From an uncultured Granulosicoccaceae bacterium (lineage in GTDB: Bacteria; Pseudomonadota; Gammaproteobacteria; Granulosicoccales; Granulosicoccaceae): a stretch of 64,000 nt of DNA. Every line of letters begins with the position of its first letter. Positions within the stretch are counted from its first letter, which is position 1. The translations under genes were made by a program, and so were the position numbers. Location of the stretch: assembly GCA_937957915.1 (NCBI GenBank), contig CALGNZ010000047.1, positions 124,001-188,000 on the forward strand, read 5' to 3'. A model generated the notes under the pieces. The model was not told where the DNA came from. It did not search any database and saw only the letters and a program-made list of their open reading frames with translations. This document shows, one piece after another, positions 45,967-55,543 of the stretch.

Positions 45967-46272
45967 AGAAATCTCCTAAGTTAAGGCAGTATTGACAGAA
46001 AGGGGTGGACTTGGTTCGGTTTAAAAGCTTTGTGACTGGGCTTGAAAACTAAACAAAAAAGACAATATAGCAGCTGAGTCAGTACAATTCGTCTGCGAAA
46101 GTATTTTAAACACGTTGAGCTGTAGCCAGTTGTTGCAAGTTAGCCTGACTCTGCTAATCAGTAATTAGCGGGGTAGGCCGCCGCGGTCTGCAGCGATGAT
46201 ATTATCACTGTTACACGTTGCAGACCTGATGGCGCAGCAGCAAGTTTAATAATCGGCAACTGCGTTTCTGCG
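45967..46272. other. Intergenic region (306 bp) without clear gene
   Basis: Divergent region between gor and ubiA. It is A/T-rich near gor, with no RNA gene, repeat or clear promoter that I can support. Confidence 0.4.
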
Positions 46273-47214
46273 ATGAGTCTTCCCACCGCAAGTACCGCTG
46301 TATTTAGTTCTACAAAAATGGCTGTGCGACCCTCTTTGATGAATATGCCCTCTCTGATAAACGAACGTGTTGGCCACTACGTAAAGCTTGTAAGGGCTGA
46401 TAAGCCCATCGGCGCGCTGCTACTGCTGTGGCCCATGTTGTGGGCGCTGTGGTTTGTCTCGTCAGGAAACCCTGATGGAGCTGTGCTGCTTGTCTTTTTG
46501 TCTGGCACATTTTTAATGCGATCTGCCGGCTGTGCCATCAATGACTACGCAGATCGGAATATCGACGGGGCCGTAGCAAGGACTCGCTCGCGTCCGATTG
46601 TAACGGGCGCTGTATCCCCGCGAGAGGCGCTGCTGGTGGCGGCGTTTCTGGCGCTTGTGTCTTTTCTACTGGTGCTGACCATGAATCGATTGACGATCTT
46701 GCTATCGTTTGTCGGTGTGGTTCTGGCTGCGGCGTATCCTTTTTCCAAGCGAGTTACCTACTGGCCGCAACTGGTGCTTGGTTTGGCTTTCGGATGGGCG
46801 GTTCCGATGGTTTGTGCGGCACAAACAGGTCATATTGGCGCCACCGGCTGGTTGATTTATCTGGCGGCTATTATCTGGGCGTTTGCCTATGACACTATTT
46901 ACGCCATGGTTGATCGCGACGATGATCTGTTGCTTGGTGTGAAATCGACGGCAATTCGCCTTGGGCAGTATGATGTAGCGGCGGTTGCCATTGCGCAGGC
47001 ACTGGTACTGTTGATTGTGTTGCTGGTTGGTCTGTCACAGAGTCCTGGCTGGTTCTTTCTGACCGGAATGTTAATCGCTGCAGCAGTTGCTCTGTGGCAG
47101 CTTTATTTGATTCGCCACCGTGATCCGAAAACCTGCTTCAGGGCTTTTCTGGCCAACAATTATTTGGGGGCTGCTATCTTTTCAGGGATCGCATGCCAGT
47201 ACCTGGCTGATTGA
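46273..47214 (+). CDS. ubiA: 4-hydroxybenzoate polyprenyltransferase
   Basis: 313 residues, a membrane prenyltransferase of the UbiA type. The substrate-binding aspartate motifs are SAGCAINDYADRNIDGAVART and TIYAMVDRDDDLLLGVKSTA, and many hydrophobic spans are present (e.g. IGALLLLWPMLWALWF and ALVLLIVLLVGL). It attaches the polyprenyl tail to 4-hydroxybenzoate, the committed step of ubiquinone synthesis, at the inner membrane. Several in-frame ATGs occur early (residues 1, 16, 23, 25). MPSLINERVGHYVKLVRADKP is the family-like segment, so the true start may be downstream of 46273. Confidence 0.92.
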   Translation: MSLPTASTAVFSSTKMAVRPSLMNMPSLINERVGHYVKLVRADKPIGALLLLWPMLWALWFVSSGNPDGAVLLVFLSGTFLMRSAGCAINDYADRNIDGAVARTRSRPIVTGAVSPREALLVAAFLALVSFLLVLTMNRLTILLSFVGVVLAAAYPFSKRVTYWPQLVLGLAFGWAVPMVCAAQTGHIGATGWLIYLAAIIWAFAYDTIYAMVDRDDDLLLGVKSTAIRLGQYDVAAVAIAQALVLLIVLLVGLSQSPGWFFLTGMLIAAAVALWQLYLIRHRDPKTCFRAFLANNYLGAAIFSGIACQYLAD

Positions 47215-47336
47215 TCCTGATTGACCGGGTGGTTTGTTATTCCATTGAAAACCATTCACTGGAATCGCAACCATCCAGCCAAATTCTCGGCTATCGCTTT
47301 GAAACTCAACTTTTTTACTAATGAAGCAGACCAGGC

Positions 47337-49079
47337 ATGCGTGATTTACTACAGCAGCTTATACATCGCCAGCATGCAGCCATCGCTGGTGACCAAACAG
47401 ATAGCGATAGACTGAATGCAGAGCGGGAGAACCTGACATCGCTGGTGCTCGCAGATGCTGCTCTGGCCAAAGCCGATTCGGTGTTTCCGGAGCATCCGCT
47501 ACAGATTGTGGTGATCGGGCCTACTCAGGTTGGCAAGAGTTCCGTTGCCAATATGCTGATTGGCCAGAACCTGGCAGATGCGAGCCCAATAGCCGGTTAT
47601 ACCGTGCACTGTCAGGGGTTTTACCTGACTAACAAAGAAGCGTCCGGCATTGATGCAGACTGGCTAAATAATATTTTTGATGGACAGTTGCAGCGATCAC
47701 AGGAATCCCTGGATCGGGATTTACTGTCGGAATATTCCCTGTCAATTGTAACGCCACAAAATCAGCTACAGAACCTGGTGGTGTGGGATACGCCGGACTT
47801 CGATTCGGTTGATTCTTTGAACTACAGCGTGCCGGTGCTGCGAGCAATCGCAATGGCAGATCTGGTGGTGTTTGTTGTCAGCAAGGAAAAGTATGCAGAC
47901 AAATCTGTTTGGAATCTGTTGCGGCTGCTGCGAGACCTGAATGTACCTCTGATACCAGTGATGAATAAAACGCCGGTTTCAATTCGCGATGAACTGGCGG
48001 AGTCTTTTCGATCCAAATATGCGCGCATCGCAGATGCAGGCGAAGTGGCAGAGCTGCGATTTGTCGATGACTATCGAGAACAGATGGATCAATCGTTCAG
48101 CAGCGATGACGTGCAACAGTTGCACGCAGAAATATCCTCGGTGGCGAGCCGTCGCAACCCCGAGGTGCTGAGCAATTCAGCGCACGACTTTGTGAAATTA
48201 CATTGGGATGACTGGACCGCACCGGTCACGGCGGAACATCAGTTGCGAGCGCAGTGGAAGAGCGATGTTGATCTGGTTTGCGACGAGGCAATTCGGCTGT
48301 ACCAGAGTGAGTATTTGCAACACGATCGGTACAAGGAAACCTTTCAGCTGGCATTGGCCGAGCTACTTACCTTGTTAGAAGTGCCCGGGTTGGCGGAGCC
48401 AATAACCAGGCTTAGAAGCCTGGTTACCTGGCCGGTGCGCAAATTGAAGCAGGCGGCGGAATCTCATCAGTCTGCGTCGTCCGGAATTAAGGACGACCGC
48501 AGCGAAGAGCGGCGATTGCTTGAGCAGTTGGCTGAGCATGCAATGACACAGCTTGCTGCAAAATGTGCAGAACGGCAGTCGGACCCTGCTTACTGGACAC
48601 CGCTTGTAAACAGTCTGGCAGCAAAACAACCTGAGTTGGTGAACAACTACCATCGGGCCCTCGACAGTTATCAAATTATGTTGCAGGGCGAGGTAGAACG
48701 AGCTGCTCAATCGTTGTATAAAAAGTTACAGGAGCAGCCGGCAACTCTGAACAAGCTGAGAGCGGCGCGAGTCACTGCTGATGCTGCGGCAATTGTTTTG
48801 GCCGTCAAGTCGGGAGGTCTGGGTGCTGTGGACCTGGTGCTGGCGCCAGCAATGTTGTCACTGACAACGATGCTGACAGAGGGTGCGTTGGGCAAGTATA
48901 TGGACAATGTGCAAAATGACTTGCGTAAATATCAACAACGCGAAATGACAACACTGATCAACAAGAAGTTGCGTCAGCGACTAAAGTCGATTGCGTCGGA
49001 TTCTGATCGTAGCGACGAACTCTACATCAGTGAAAAGCAACTATCGGAAATTGCCGAGTCGATTGGACTACGGGCGTGA
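47337..49079 (+). CDS. Dynamin-like / SAR1-like GTPase 1
   Basis: 580 residues. The G domain is intact: G1 GPTQVGKSS at 61-69, G3 WDTPDFDS at about 150-157, and G4 NKTP at 210-213 (N-K-T instead of NKxD). A long C-terminal part (from about 290) is helical, with coiled-coil-like text, and contains a hydrophobic stretch around residues 470-510 (DAAAIVLAVKSGGLGAVDLV), suggesting membrane contact. Such a size and layout resembles bacterial dynamin-like proteins that remodel membranes. RBS-like AGG lies just upstream of the ATG. It is followed by a second GTPase gene 129 bp later; the two may work together. Confidence 0.75.
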   Translation: MRDLLQQLIHRQHAAIAGDQTDSDRLNAERENLTSLVLADAALAKADSVFPEHPLQIVVIGPTQVGKSSVANMLIGQNLADASPIAGYTVHCQGFYLTNKEASGIDADWLNNIFDGQLQRSQESLDRDLLSEYSLSIVTPQNQLQNLVVWDTPDFDSVDSLNYSVPVLRAIAMADLVVFVVSKEKYADKSVWNLLRLLRDLNVPLIPVMNKTPVSIRDELAESFRSKYARIADAGEVAELRFVDDYREQMDQSFSSDDVQQLHAEISSVASRRNPEVLSNSAHDFVKLHWDDWTAPVTAEHQLRAQWKSDVDLVCDEAIRLYQSEYLQHDRYKETFQLALAELLTLLEVPGLAEPITRLRSLVTWPVRKLKQAAESHQSASSGIKDDRSEERRLLEQLAEHAMTQLAAKCAERQSDPAYWTPLVNSLAAKQPELVNNYHRALDSYQIMLQGEVERAAQSLYKKLQEQPATLNKLRAARVTADAAAIVLAVKSGGLGAVDLVLAPAMLSLTTMLTEGALGKYMDNVQNDLRKYQQREMTTLINKKLRQRLKSIASDSDRSDELYISEKQLSEIAESIGLRA

Positions 49080-49208
49080 ATACAAAGCCAGTTGTGGTTA
49101 GTATTGAATAGTCCTCTATGCCGCCAGTCCATAGCCTTTTCGTGCGTTGTTGCAGAGTCTTGATAGCGTTCGTGTCAGCGACATCGATTTATAGATCAAG
49201 GTGTAAAT

Positions 49209-50906
49209 ATGTCTGATCGTGAAGTACGTGAGCTATACGAGGATGGAATATCTTTTCGTCGGGAGTTGATCGCCAGGCACTGGCTTGCGGATACCGACAC
49301 AGGGTCGGCTGACCCCTTGCAGTACAGCCCGGGTGATCTGTTTGCCAGCGCAGACAGACCGTTGGTAGTTGGCCTGTTTGGAGGTACTGGTGTTGGCAAG
49401 AGTTCGTTACTGAATCGACTGGCTAATGCGGATATTGCTCGTACCGGAGTAGTCAGGCCGACGTCGATGGAAATTACCGTGTATCTGCACGAGAGTGTTG
49501 AAATTAATGCGCTGCCAGCGCATTTCCCGCGTGAAAATATCTCTGAAAACCGCCATCTTCATCAGCGTTTTGCCAGCGTTATGTGGGTTGATATGCCAGA
49601 TTTCGACAGCGATGAGACGCAAAATCGAGAACAGGTACAGCAATGGCTGCCGCATATCGATTTGTTGATCTATGTCGTTTCACCGGAGCGCTATAAAGAT
49701 CAGCAGGGCTGGCAATTACTACAGCAACACGGCTACCGCCATGCCTGGCTGTTTGTGATGAACCACTGGGATCGCGCGCAGGAAGTGCAGCACTCGGACT
49801 TTAACGAACTACTGGTCAGGGCCGGCTTTGAGTTACCAAAAATATTTCGTACCGTCTGCAGTGGTGAATTCCATTCGCAAGATGAATTTGAACAGCTTTC
49901 GGAATACGTGTCCAAGTTGTCGGAACGCAAATATATTTCATTACTCGATGAAAGAGGGTGGTTGAATCGCTTGCATGCGCTAGGTGGTGATATAGATGAG
50001 TGCATCGCACTGTTGGAAACTGCAAAAACCGGCGCTGTGCTCAGTGATGTCTTCACGCATGAGATGCAGCAAATGGAGGCCTCCGCCATCAGTAATCTGG
50101 CACTGCCGTTTAAAAACTACAGTGAACGATTTAGTGTGGCCAGGATATCCCCGATTCAAACTGTTTATAAATCACTGAGGGGAGGTTCCCCGGGTTCCAG
50201 TGATGAGGCGGTGGCCTCGCAGCTTGCCACTGGCAACGATGTTGAAGCATTGTGGGATGATTGGTCGACCACCCGTCTTGAAGATGCGCTGCTTAGATTC
50301 AGTCAGTCTAAAGAACTGCATGGTTACCCTGCCAGCCGTTTGCTGCCGGCAACTGATGAGCTAAAACGTTCGGCGGTACTGCGCATAAAAGAAAAGCTCC
50401 AGGAAAATTTGAATAGGGCTTTGTTGAAGCCTGGTACGCAATGGCAGCGTTTGGCAGTGTCAGTTGCCGGTTACCTGCAACTGTTGCTACCTTTACTCGT
50501 GGTGTTATGGATTGTTTACAGAGCATTAGAAGGATTTATAAGCGGCGCTGCAGACCGCACCGCCTATGTTGGTATGGATTTTCTGGTCAACGGTTTAATA
50601 CTTGGCGGAATCAGCTGGCTGGTGCCGTGGCTGCTGGCGCATTTGCTAAAACCATCGATCCCCGGGTCCGTTAACGCGGCATTGCACAGTGCTGTGAGTT
50701 CAGCGGTGAACCAGACCAAAGGTGAAGTTGCTGTAGACTTTGACTCAATTGCTGCCGAGAAGGATGAGTTACTCAGGCGTGGCGTACCACTTCAGCAAAA
50801 GATAAGACATTTGTGTAACCGCACATCGATACTGCAGGATACCGAGTTGAATAAACTCGTGTTGCCACACGGCCAGCAACAGGAGCAGTCTGGCGAAACC
50901 GGTTAA
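49209..50906 (+). CDS. Dynamin-like / SAR1-like GTPase 2, with C-terminal membrane spans
   Basis: 565 residues. The G domain has G1 FGGTGVGKSSLLN (58-66 core), G3 DMPDFDS, and G4 NHWD. Two C-terminal hydrophobic spans (LLLPLLVVLWIVYRALEGF and FLVNGLILGGISWLVPWLL) are present before a short cytoplasmic tail. A good AAGGTG lies before the ATG. It differs from the first GTPase in sequence but shares layout, so the pair looks like a co-functioning heteromer rather than recent duplicates. Membrane remodelling, division or stress response are plausible; none is shown. It converges with comF (20-bp gap). Confidence 0.75.
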   Translation: MSDREVRELYEDGISFRRELIARHWLADTDTGSADPLQYSPGDLFASADRPLVVGLFGGTGVGKSSLLNRLANADIARTGVVRPTSMEITVYLHESVEINALPAHFPRENISENRHLHQRFASVMWVDMPDFDSDETQNREQVQQWLPHIDLLIYVVSPERYKDQQGWQLLQQHGYRHAWLFVMNHWDRAQEVQHSDFNELLVRAGFELPKIFRTVCSGEFHSQDEFEQLSEYVSKLSERKYISLLDERGWLNRLHALGGDIDECIALLETAKTGAVLSDVFTHEMQQMEASAISNLALPFKNYSERFSVARISPIQTVYKSLRGGSPGSSDEAVASQLATGNDVEALWDDWSTTRLEDALLRFSQSKELHGYPASRLLPATDELKRSAVLRIKEKLQENLNRALLKPGTQWQRLAVSVAGYLQLLLPLLVVLWIVYRALEGFISGAADRTAYVGMDFLVNGLILGGISWLVPWLLAHLLKPSIPGSVNAALHSAVSSAVNQTKGEVAVDFDSIAAEKDELLRRGVPLQQKIRHLCNRTSILQDTELNKLVLPHGQQQEQSGETG

Positions 50907-50926
50907 CCTGGTCTGGTTTGTGACGA

Positions 50927-51631
50927 TCACGGAGTGCGCGCAAATGCCCATACATCGACTCGACTGGCGCCTGCTGCAAGTAGTGACCGTGCCAGTGTGG
51001 AGCAGGTAGCCCCGGTCGTATAGACATCGTCGACGACCGCAATTGTTCTGCCCGCTACAGCGTTGTTTACCAAAAACGCACGTCGCATATTTCTCGCCCG
51101 CGCGCGCGCACCGAGTGCTGCCTGCCGATCACCGGCGATGACTCGTGTTGCAGCTGACTCCTCCAGCGGTATGTGCAGACGTTTGGAAAGGTGCCGGGCA
51201 ATGATCCGGGCCTGGTTAAATCCTCGCTGGCGGTAGCGCGAACTGTGCAGAGGGATTGGAATGAGGCGATCGGGAAGCGTGGTATATCGGGTTTGCACTG
51301 ACTGAAAAAGCAGCTCTCCAATTAACCGGCCGTACTTGGTGTCGTCCGCGTACTTGAGGCGGCGGATCATAAAATCGGCTGGCGGCCGATACAAATAAGG
51401 GATGACAGATTCACTGATCGGTCCTCGGCTCGCAATGCATCCGCCACACCTGAGGACAGACCCCCGGGCGTCCATCGGGGCTGGTAGTGGTAGTGCACAG
51501 ACATGGCAGCACTGCGAATTACGCGGCAAATTGACAAGACAAGCCGAACACAGGTCCAGTGCACCGGTTGCCTGGTCGTCGCAAAGTACACAGGTTGACC
51601 GGGTAAATTGGCTGTAAAGAAATTGAAGCAT
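50927..51631 (-). CDS. comF: ComF family phosphoribosyltransferase-like protein
   Basis: About 234 residues. The N-terminal cysteine pairs CVLCDDQATGALDLCSAC and CCHVC ... CGGC form a double zinc site. The C-terminal PRTase fold has the 13-residue motif TIAVVDDVYTTGAT, with PRPP-binding residues. ComF (GntX) proteins are linked to DNA uptake in competence and to the use of DNA as nutrient; molecular role is not firm. The ATG at 51631 (MLQFLYSQF) is preferred over 51652. Confidence 0.88.
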   Translation of the reverse strand: MLQFLYSQFTRSTCVLCDDQATGALDLCSACLVNLPRNSQCCHVCALPLPAPMDARGSVLRCGGCIASRGPISESVIPYLYRPPADFMIRRLKYADDTKYGRLIGELLFQSVQTRYTTLPDRLIPIPLHSSRYRQRGFNQARIIARHLSKRLHIPLEESAATRVIAGDRQAALGARARARNMRRAFLVNNAVAGRTIAVVDDVYTTGATCSTLARSLLAAGASRVDVWAFARTP

Positions 51632-51979
51632 GTGTTTTGACAACCCTGTCACAGATTAATGTGAACCATTTGATGCAAACCTAGGTTACAAAGGTGTTGG
51701 CAAGCATAAATAGGTCGTCTAATTGTTGATACATGTACAAAAAGTTGTGTTAGCATTAATACAGCCGTGTACGTATTTTGATATTAGTCGCTAGGATAAC
51801 TATCAGTAACGCGTAAAAGGTGGTGTGGAGTAGCTGAACAACTGAAAAATAACAGCTACTGATGCAGCAAAAAACAAGTAGAGCGCGTTCAATCGTGTAA
51901 TCTATGGGCGGACAGGGTCAGTTTGTTAGTCACTTGTCCAAATCCTGTTCAACAAGCAATCGCAAATCGGAGTGATTCA
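51632..51979. other. Divergent promoter region (348 bp)
   Basis: Between comF and the OmpA-like lipoprotein gene. It includes an A/T-rich stretch at 51720-51790 with a TTGATA-like element but no convincing -10 at ideal spacing. No RNA gene or repeat was recognised. GGAG lies about 7 bp before the lipoprotein ATG. Confidence 0.4.
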
Positions 51980-52642
51980 ATGCAAACAAAACTCCTGTCT
52001 GTCGCTATAGCTGCTGCGCTGCTGACCGGCTGCGGCACGCTCTCGGGCGGCAGTTCTTCGGAAGCCATAGAGGCTACGTCCAGTTATATAGCTGACGCAA
52101 GGGGCAATGTCGTTGCCCACGGTGGTGGGTGTACCAGATCTAGTGGATGGTCAACGGATTCAGCAAGTGCTGCCTGTGAGGGCGGTGAAGATGAGAAAAT
52201 GGCAGATAAAGCGCCTGAGCCAGTGAAAGCTGCTGAAGCGCCACCTCCGCCACCTCCTCCGCCACCACCAGCACCGGAAGCACCAGCGAAGGTAGAGAAA
52301 GTAGTACTGAGTGGTCGAGCTCTTTTCCCGTACGATTCAGCTGAGCTTACCTCTCAGGGTGATGAAGAAATGGGCGCTTTGATCTCCAAGCTGCAAAGCT
52401 ACCAGGATATCGAATTGGTCGACGTAGTCGGTCATGCAGATAGCCGCGGGTCACTCGAATACAATCAGGCACTGTCTGAGCGTCGAGCTGAGACTGTTAA
52501 GGGCAAGCTCGAGGCTTCTTTCCCCCAGGTGCCAATTACTGCATCAGGTTTGGGCGAAACAGCACCGGTTGCGAGCAACGACACGGAAGAAGGACGTCGT
52601 TTGAATCGACGTGTTGAAATTCGGGTTGAAGCAATCAACTAG
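51980..52642 (+). CDS. OmpA-family lipoprotein
   Basis: About 220 residues. A lipoprotein signal peptide ends in LLTGC (Cys18), so it is lipid-anchored. A short region with a Cys pair (GGGCTRSSGWSTDSAS, then AACEGG) follows; a proline-rich linker (nine-plus Pro) then leads to a C-terminal OmpA peptidoglycan-binding domain with LFPYDSAELTSQGDEEM, VVGHADSRGSLEYNQALSE and NRRVEIRVEA. It anchors the outer membrane to peptidoglycan. The ATG at 51980 has GGAG. A strong terminator follows the gene. Regulation was not recognised. Confidence 0.93.
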   Translation: MQTKLLSVAIAAALLTGCGTLSGGSSSEAIEATSSYIADARGNVVAHGGGCTRSSGWSTDSASAACEGGEDEKMADKAPEPVKAAEAPPPPPPPPPPAPEAPAKVEKVVLSGRALFPYDSAELTSQGDEEMGALISKLQSYQDIELVDVVGHADSRGSLEYNQALSERRAETVKGKLEASFPQVPITASGLGETAPVASNDTEEGRRLNRRVEIRVEAIN

Positions 52643-52666
52643 TTTGGCTGTAGCTGGTAGTTAATG

Positions 52667-52695
52667 AAAACGGCGGCCTTTGGCCGCCGTTTTTG
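52667..52695 (+). terminator. Rho-independent terminator
   Basis: A 12-bp arm pair AAAACGGCGGCC / GGCCGCCGTTTT with a TTT loop and a T-rich tail, 25 bp after the lipoprotein stop. It is a strong rho-independent terminator; the complementary A-run may also serve the radC gene from the other side. Confidence 0.92.
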
Positions 52696-52757
52696 TTTGT
52701 GCCCGTTGAATTGCCAGGATGGCTAGTGTCCGATAATTTTCGCAGTGTTTTGGGAAG

Positions 52758-53432
52758 CTACACTTCGCCTCTCTCTGCCAGTGACACCTGGTATCCGTCA
52801 CCGACGATAATATGGTCCAATACACGGATCTCTACCAGTGCCAGTGCCTGCTTTAGTTTTGCGGTTATTTCGATATCTGCACGGCTGGGTTCTGCTACGC
52901 CGGAGGGGTGGTTGTGGGCGAGAACTACCGCGGCTGCGTTGGCAGCAAGCGCTGCTTTGACGACCTCGCGGGGGTAGACTGATGCAGAGTTTATGGTGCC
53001 GTTAAACATCGCCTGATAACGGATCAATCGATGCCGATTGTCTAAAAACAGACAAGCGAAAACTTCGTGTTCCAATTGCCGCATGTGCAGAGATATAACA
53101 CTTTTCACGGCTTCGGGCGATTCCAGAAACTCGCGATCTCCGGCTCTGCCGGTTTCGTAGCGACGCGCCATTTCGAGTATTGCCGACAGTTGTGCGTATT
53201 TTGCGGGGCCGAGCCCCTTCGTGTCGCAAAAAGATTTTTCGTCGGTATGCAACAGGGCAACCAATCCGCCATGACTCTCGATTAAGTCGTGAGCTATTTG
53301 CAGTGCGGTGCGACCCGGGGTTCCGGTTCTAAGAAAAATAGCCAGAAGTTCTGCGTCTGACAGGGCGTTGGCACCGTGGTTGAGTAACTTTTCACGGGGC
53401 TGTTCACTACGGGGTACATCTGATAATGCCAT
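52758..53432 (-). CDS. radC: RadC family protein (JAMM/MPN domain)
   Basis: 224 residues. An N-terminal helix-hairpin-helix-like region ([22 protein letters not shown]) is followed by a JAB/MPN domain with a metal-binding pattern: the conserved [19 protein letters not shown], with HxH and the Ser/Asp ligands. The molecular role in bacteria is unclear despite the name. It reads toward the lipoprotein terminator and diverges from coaBC. Order radC - coaBC matches gammaproteobacteria. Confidence 0.92.
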   Translation of the reverse strand: MALSDVPRSEQPREKLLNHGANALSDAELLAIFLRTGTPGRTALQIAHDLIESHGGLVALLHTDEKSFCDTKGLGPAKYAQLSAILEMARRYETGRAGDREFLESPEAVKSVISLHMRQLEHEVFACLFLDNRHRLIRYQAMFNGTINSASVYPREVVKAALAANAAAVVLAHNHPSGVAEPSRADIEITAKLKQALALVEIRVLDHIIVGDGYQVSLAERGEV

Positions 53433-53658
53433 CTGCAGAAGTTTCTGTTACCAAATTAGTAATTGCCAGCTACCCTGTCACATATCGGGTTTGCCGGAAC
53501 CGATCTCCGCGGTCGACGGATCCGTCATAGCAGGGAATGACCTATCTTATTTTCAATTGGTTACAATCTCCGCATCGCTCAACCTTTTGCTTCGGGTCGG
53601 GTTGTGCTTCATTTCCACTCTACTTTTACCCGCGAAAAGCTCGTGAGATTCTCTACTT

Positions 53659-54933
53659 ATGTCTCTTAATAAAGCCAATATTGTACTCGGCGTTACCGGA
53701 GGTATTGCCGCCTACAAAGCCCCGGAGATTGTGCGGCGACTCATCGACAAAGGGGCAAGCGTTCGTGTTGTGATGACTGCATCTGCCTGCGATTTTGTAA
53801 AGCCGCTGGTGTTTCAGGCGGTCAGTGGTCATCCGGTTGGTGTTGATCTGCTGGATGAGGCAGCGGAAGCGGCGATGGGTCACATTGAGCTTGCCCGTTG
53901 GGCCGATGCCGTATTGGTTGCGCCTGCAACGGCAAATACTCTGGCGAGAATGACAGCAGGCGCAGCAGACGATTTGCTCACAACTATTTGTCTGGCAACG
54001 CGCGCACCCTGTTGGGTGGCGCCGGCTATGAATTCAGTAATGTGGGAGCATCCGGCAACAGCGACCAATATAACAACACTGCAGTCTCGAGGTGTGCGAG
54101 TGCTGGGCCCGGGCATTGGATCTCAAGCCTGTGGTGAAACCGGCGCTGGTCGATTGCTTGAACCGGATGATATTGTCAGCTCGCTTGAACAGCAATTCGC
54201 AGCAGCTGGTGAAGAGCGTGTATTGATGGATGCAAAAGACGCCTGTGTTGTTAATGCAGAGCCGATGTTGTTAGCTGATTCGCACGTGCTTATAACTGCA
54301 GGCCCAACGCGCGAGGCACTGGACCCCGTGCGCTTTCTAACCAATCACAGCAGTGGCAAAATGGGTTTTGCGCTGGCTGAAGCGGCAGTTGATGCCGGTG
54401 CCAGTGTAACGTTGATTGCCGGCCCGGTGAGGCTTGAAACGCCTGGTGGCGTTACCCGTATCGACGTAGTCAGTGCACTGGATATGCATAAGGCGGTGTT
54501 GCGGCATGCACCAAACAACGATATTTTCATATCAGTTGCAGCCGTTGCTGATTATCGTGTGGCAAAACAACAAGCGCACAAGATTAAAAAGTCCGAAGGC
54601 GAGATGACTCTGCAAATGGTGCGCAACCCGGATATTCTGGCGGAAGTGGCGGCGCTTGAAGCGCGCCCGTTTTGCGTGGGGTTCGCCGCCGAAACAAAAG
54701 ACTTGGACATCTATGCCCGCGGTAAACTCACGAAAAAAAATCTCGATATGATCGTTGGCAACCTCGTTGGACAAGCTACCGGGGGGTTCAACACGGATGA
54801 CAACGCCGTCGAAGTATACTGGCCAAATGATGGCTATGCATCGTTTGCCTCTCGGTCCAAGCGTTTACTGGCTAATGATTTGATTACTTTGTTGAGCCAG
54901 CGATACCGTGCTCATCAAGATCCGGTCAACTAG
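53659..54933 (+). CDS. coaBC: Bifunctional phosphopantothenoylcysteine decarboxylase/synthase
   Basis: 424 residues with two domains. The N-terminal CoaC part has [21 protein letters not shown], the FMN/active-site histidine region [10 protein letters not shown] and [15 protein letters not shown]. The C-terminal CoaB part has [28 protein letters not shown] and [11 protein letters not shown] with [11 protein letters not shown]-type text ([12 protein letters not shown]). It makes 4'-phosphopantetheine from phosphopantothenate and cysteine for coenzyme A. It starts the coaBC-dut-algC-argB set; dut follows closely. Confidence 0.95.
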   Translation: MSLNKANIVLGVTGGIAAYKAPEIVRRLIDKGASVRVVMTASACDFVKPLVFQAVSGHPVGVDLLDEAAEAAMGHIELARWADAVLVAPATANTLARMTAGAADDLLTTICLATRAPCWVAPAMNSVMWEHPATATNITTLQSRGVRVLGPGIGSQACGETGAGRLLEPDDIVSSLEQQFAAAGEERVLMDAKDACVVNAEPMLLADSHVLITAGPTREALDPVRFLTNHSSGKMGFALAEAAVDAGASVTLIAGPVRLETPGGVTRIDVVSALDMHKAVLRHAPNNDIFISVAAVADYRVAKQQAHKIKKSEGEMTLQMVRNPDILAEVAALEARPFCVGFAAETKDLDIYARGKLTKKNLDMIVGNLVGQATGGFNTDDNAVEVYWPNDGYASFASRSKRLLANDLITLLSQRYRAHQDPVN

Positions 54934-54970
54934 CAACCCGCTAGGCTTGCACGCCTACGAGGCAGATGTT

Positions 54971-55423
54971 GTGAAAAATATTCAATTAAAAATTATCGAT
55001 TCAAGAGTCGGGTCGTCGATACCGCTGCCGGAACTGGCAACGGATGGGTCAGCCGGTATGGATCTGCGTGCCTGTATCGACGATACACTGACCCTGCAGC
55101 CGGGAGTGGTCGAACTGATTCCGACTGGCTTTGCCATCTATATTGCAGATCCGGGCTATGCAGCAATGATTTTGCCCCGATCCGGCCTGGGCCATAAGCA
55201 TGGCATTGTGCTGGGCAATCTGGTCGGCTTGATTGATTCTGATTATCAGGGGCAGCTTTTTGTCTCCTGCTGGAATCGCTCAACCTCGGTCTACAAGATT
55301 GAGGTGGGCGATCGCATTGCGCAATTAGTGGTGGTGCCTGTACAGCGACCCGAATTTGAGGTGGTGCAGGAATTTACCGCGACCAATCGCGGTGATCAGG
55401 GTTTTGGTTCTTCGGGGCGCTAG
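54971..55423 (+). CDS. dut: dUTP diphosphatase
   Basis: About 150 residues. Motifs in order: [10 protein letters not shown] (motif 1), [11 protein letters not shown] (motif 2), [13 protein letters not shown] (motif 3), and the terminal [10 protein letters not shown] (motif 5, closing over the active site). It hydrolyses dUTP to dUMP and pyrophosphate. The GTG start at 54971 ([10 protein letters not shown]) is chosen because it has GAGG 8 bp upstream and the classic Dut beginning; a GTG at 54908 would overlap coaBC by 26 bp. Confidence 0.93.
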   Translation: MKNIQLKIIDSRVGSSIPLPELATDGSAGMDLRACIDDTLTLQPGVVELIPTGFAIYIADPGYAAMILPRSGLGHKHGIVLGNLVGLIDSDYQGQLFVSCWNRSTSVYKIEVGDRIAQLVVVPVQRPEFEVVQEFTATNRGDQGFGSSGR

Positions 55424-55543
55424 TATGAAAATGACCGGCGAACCAACGCGGTATAACATTGGCGGGTTTCGTGCTGTTATCACCAATTACCAGTATTGCC
55501 ATACGGTTTTATTCAACACATCTGGTTCACTAGGGGTAGTGAT

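Noticed and set aside
51720-51790. Sigma-70 promoter of the OmpA-like lipoprotein
   Set aside because: A TTGATA-like element exists but no -10 with ideal spacing could be fixed, so no promoter is annotated.
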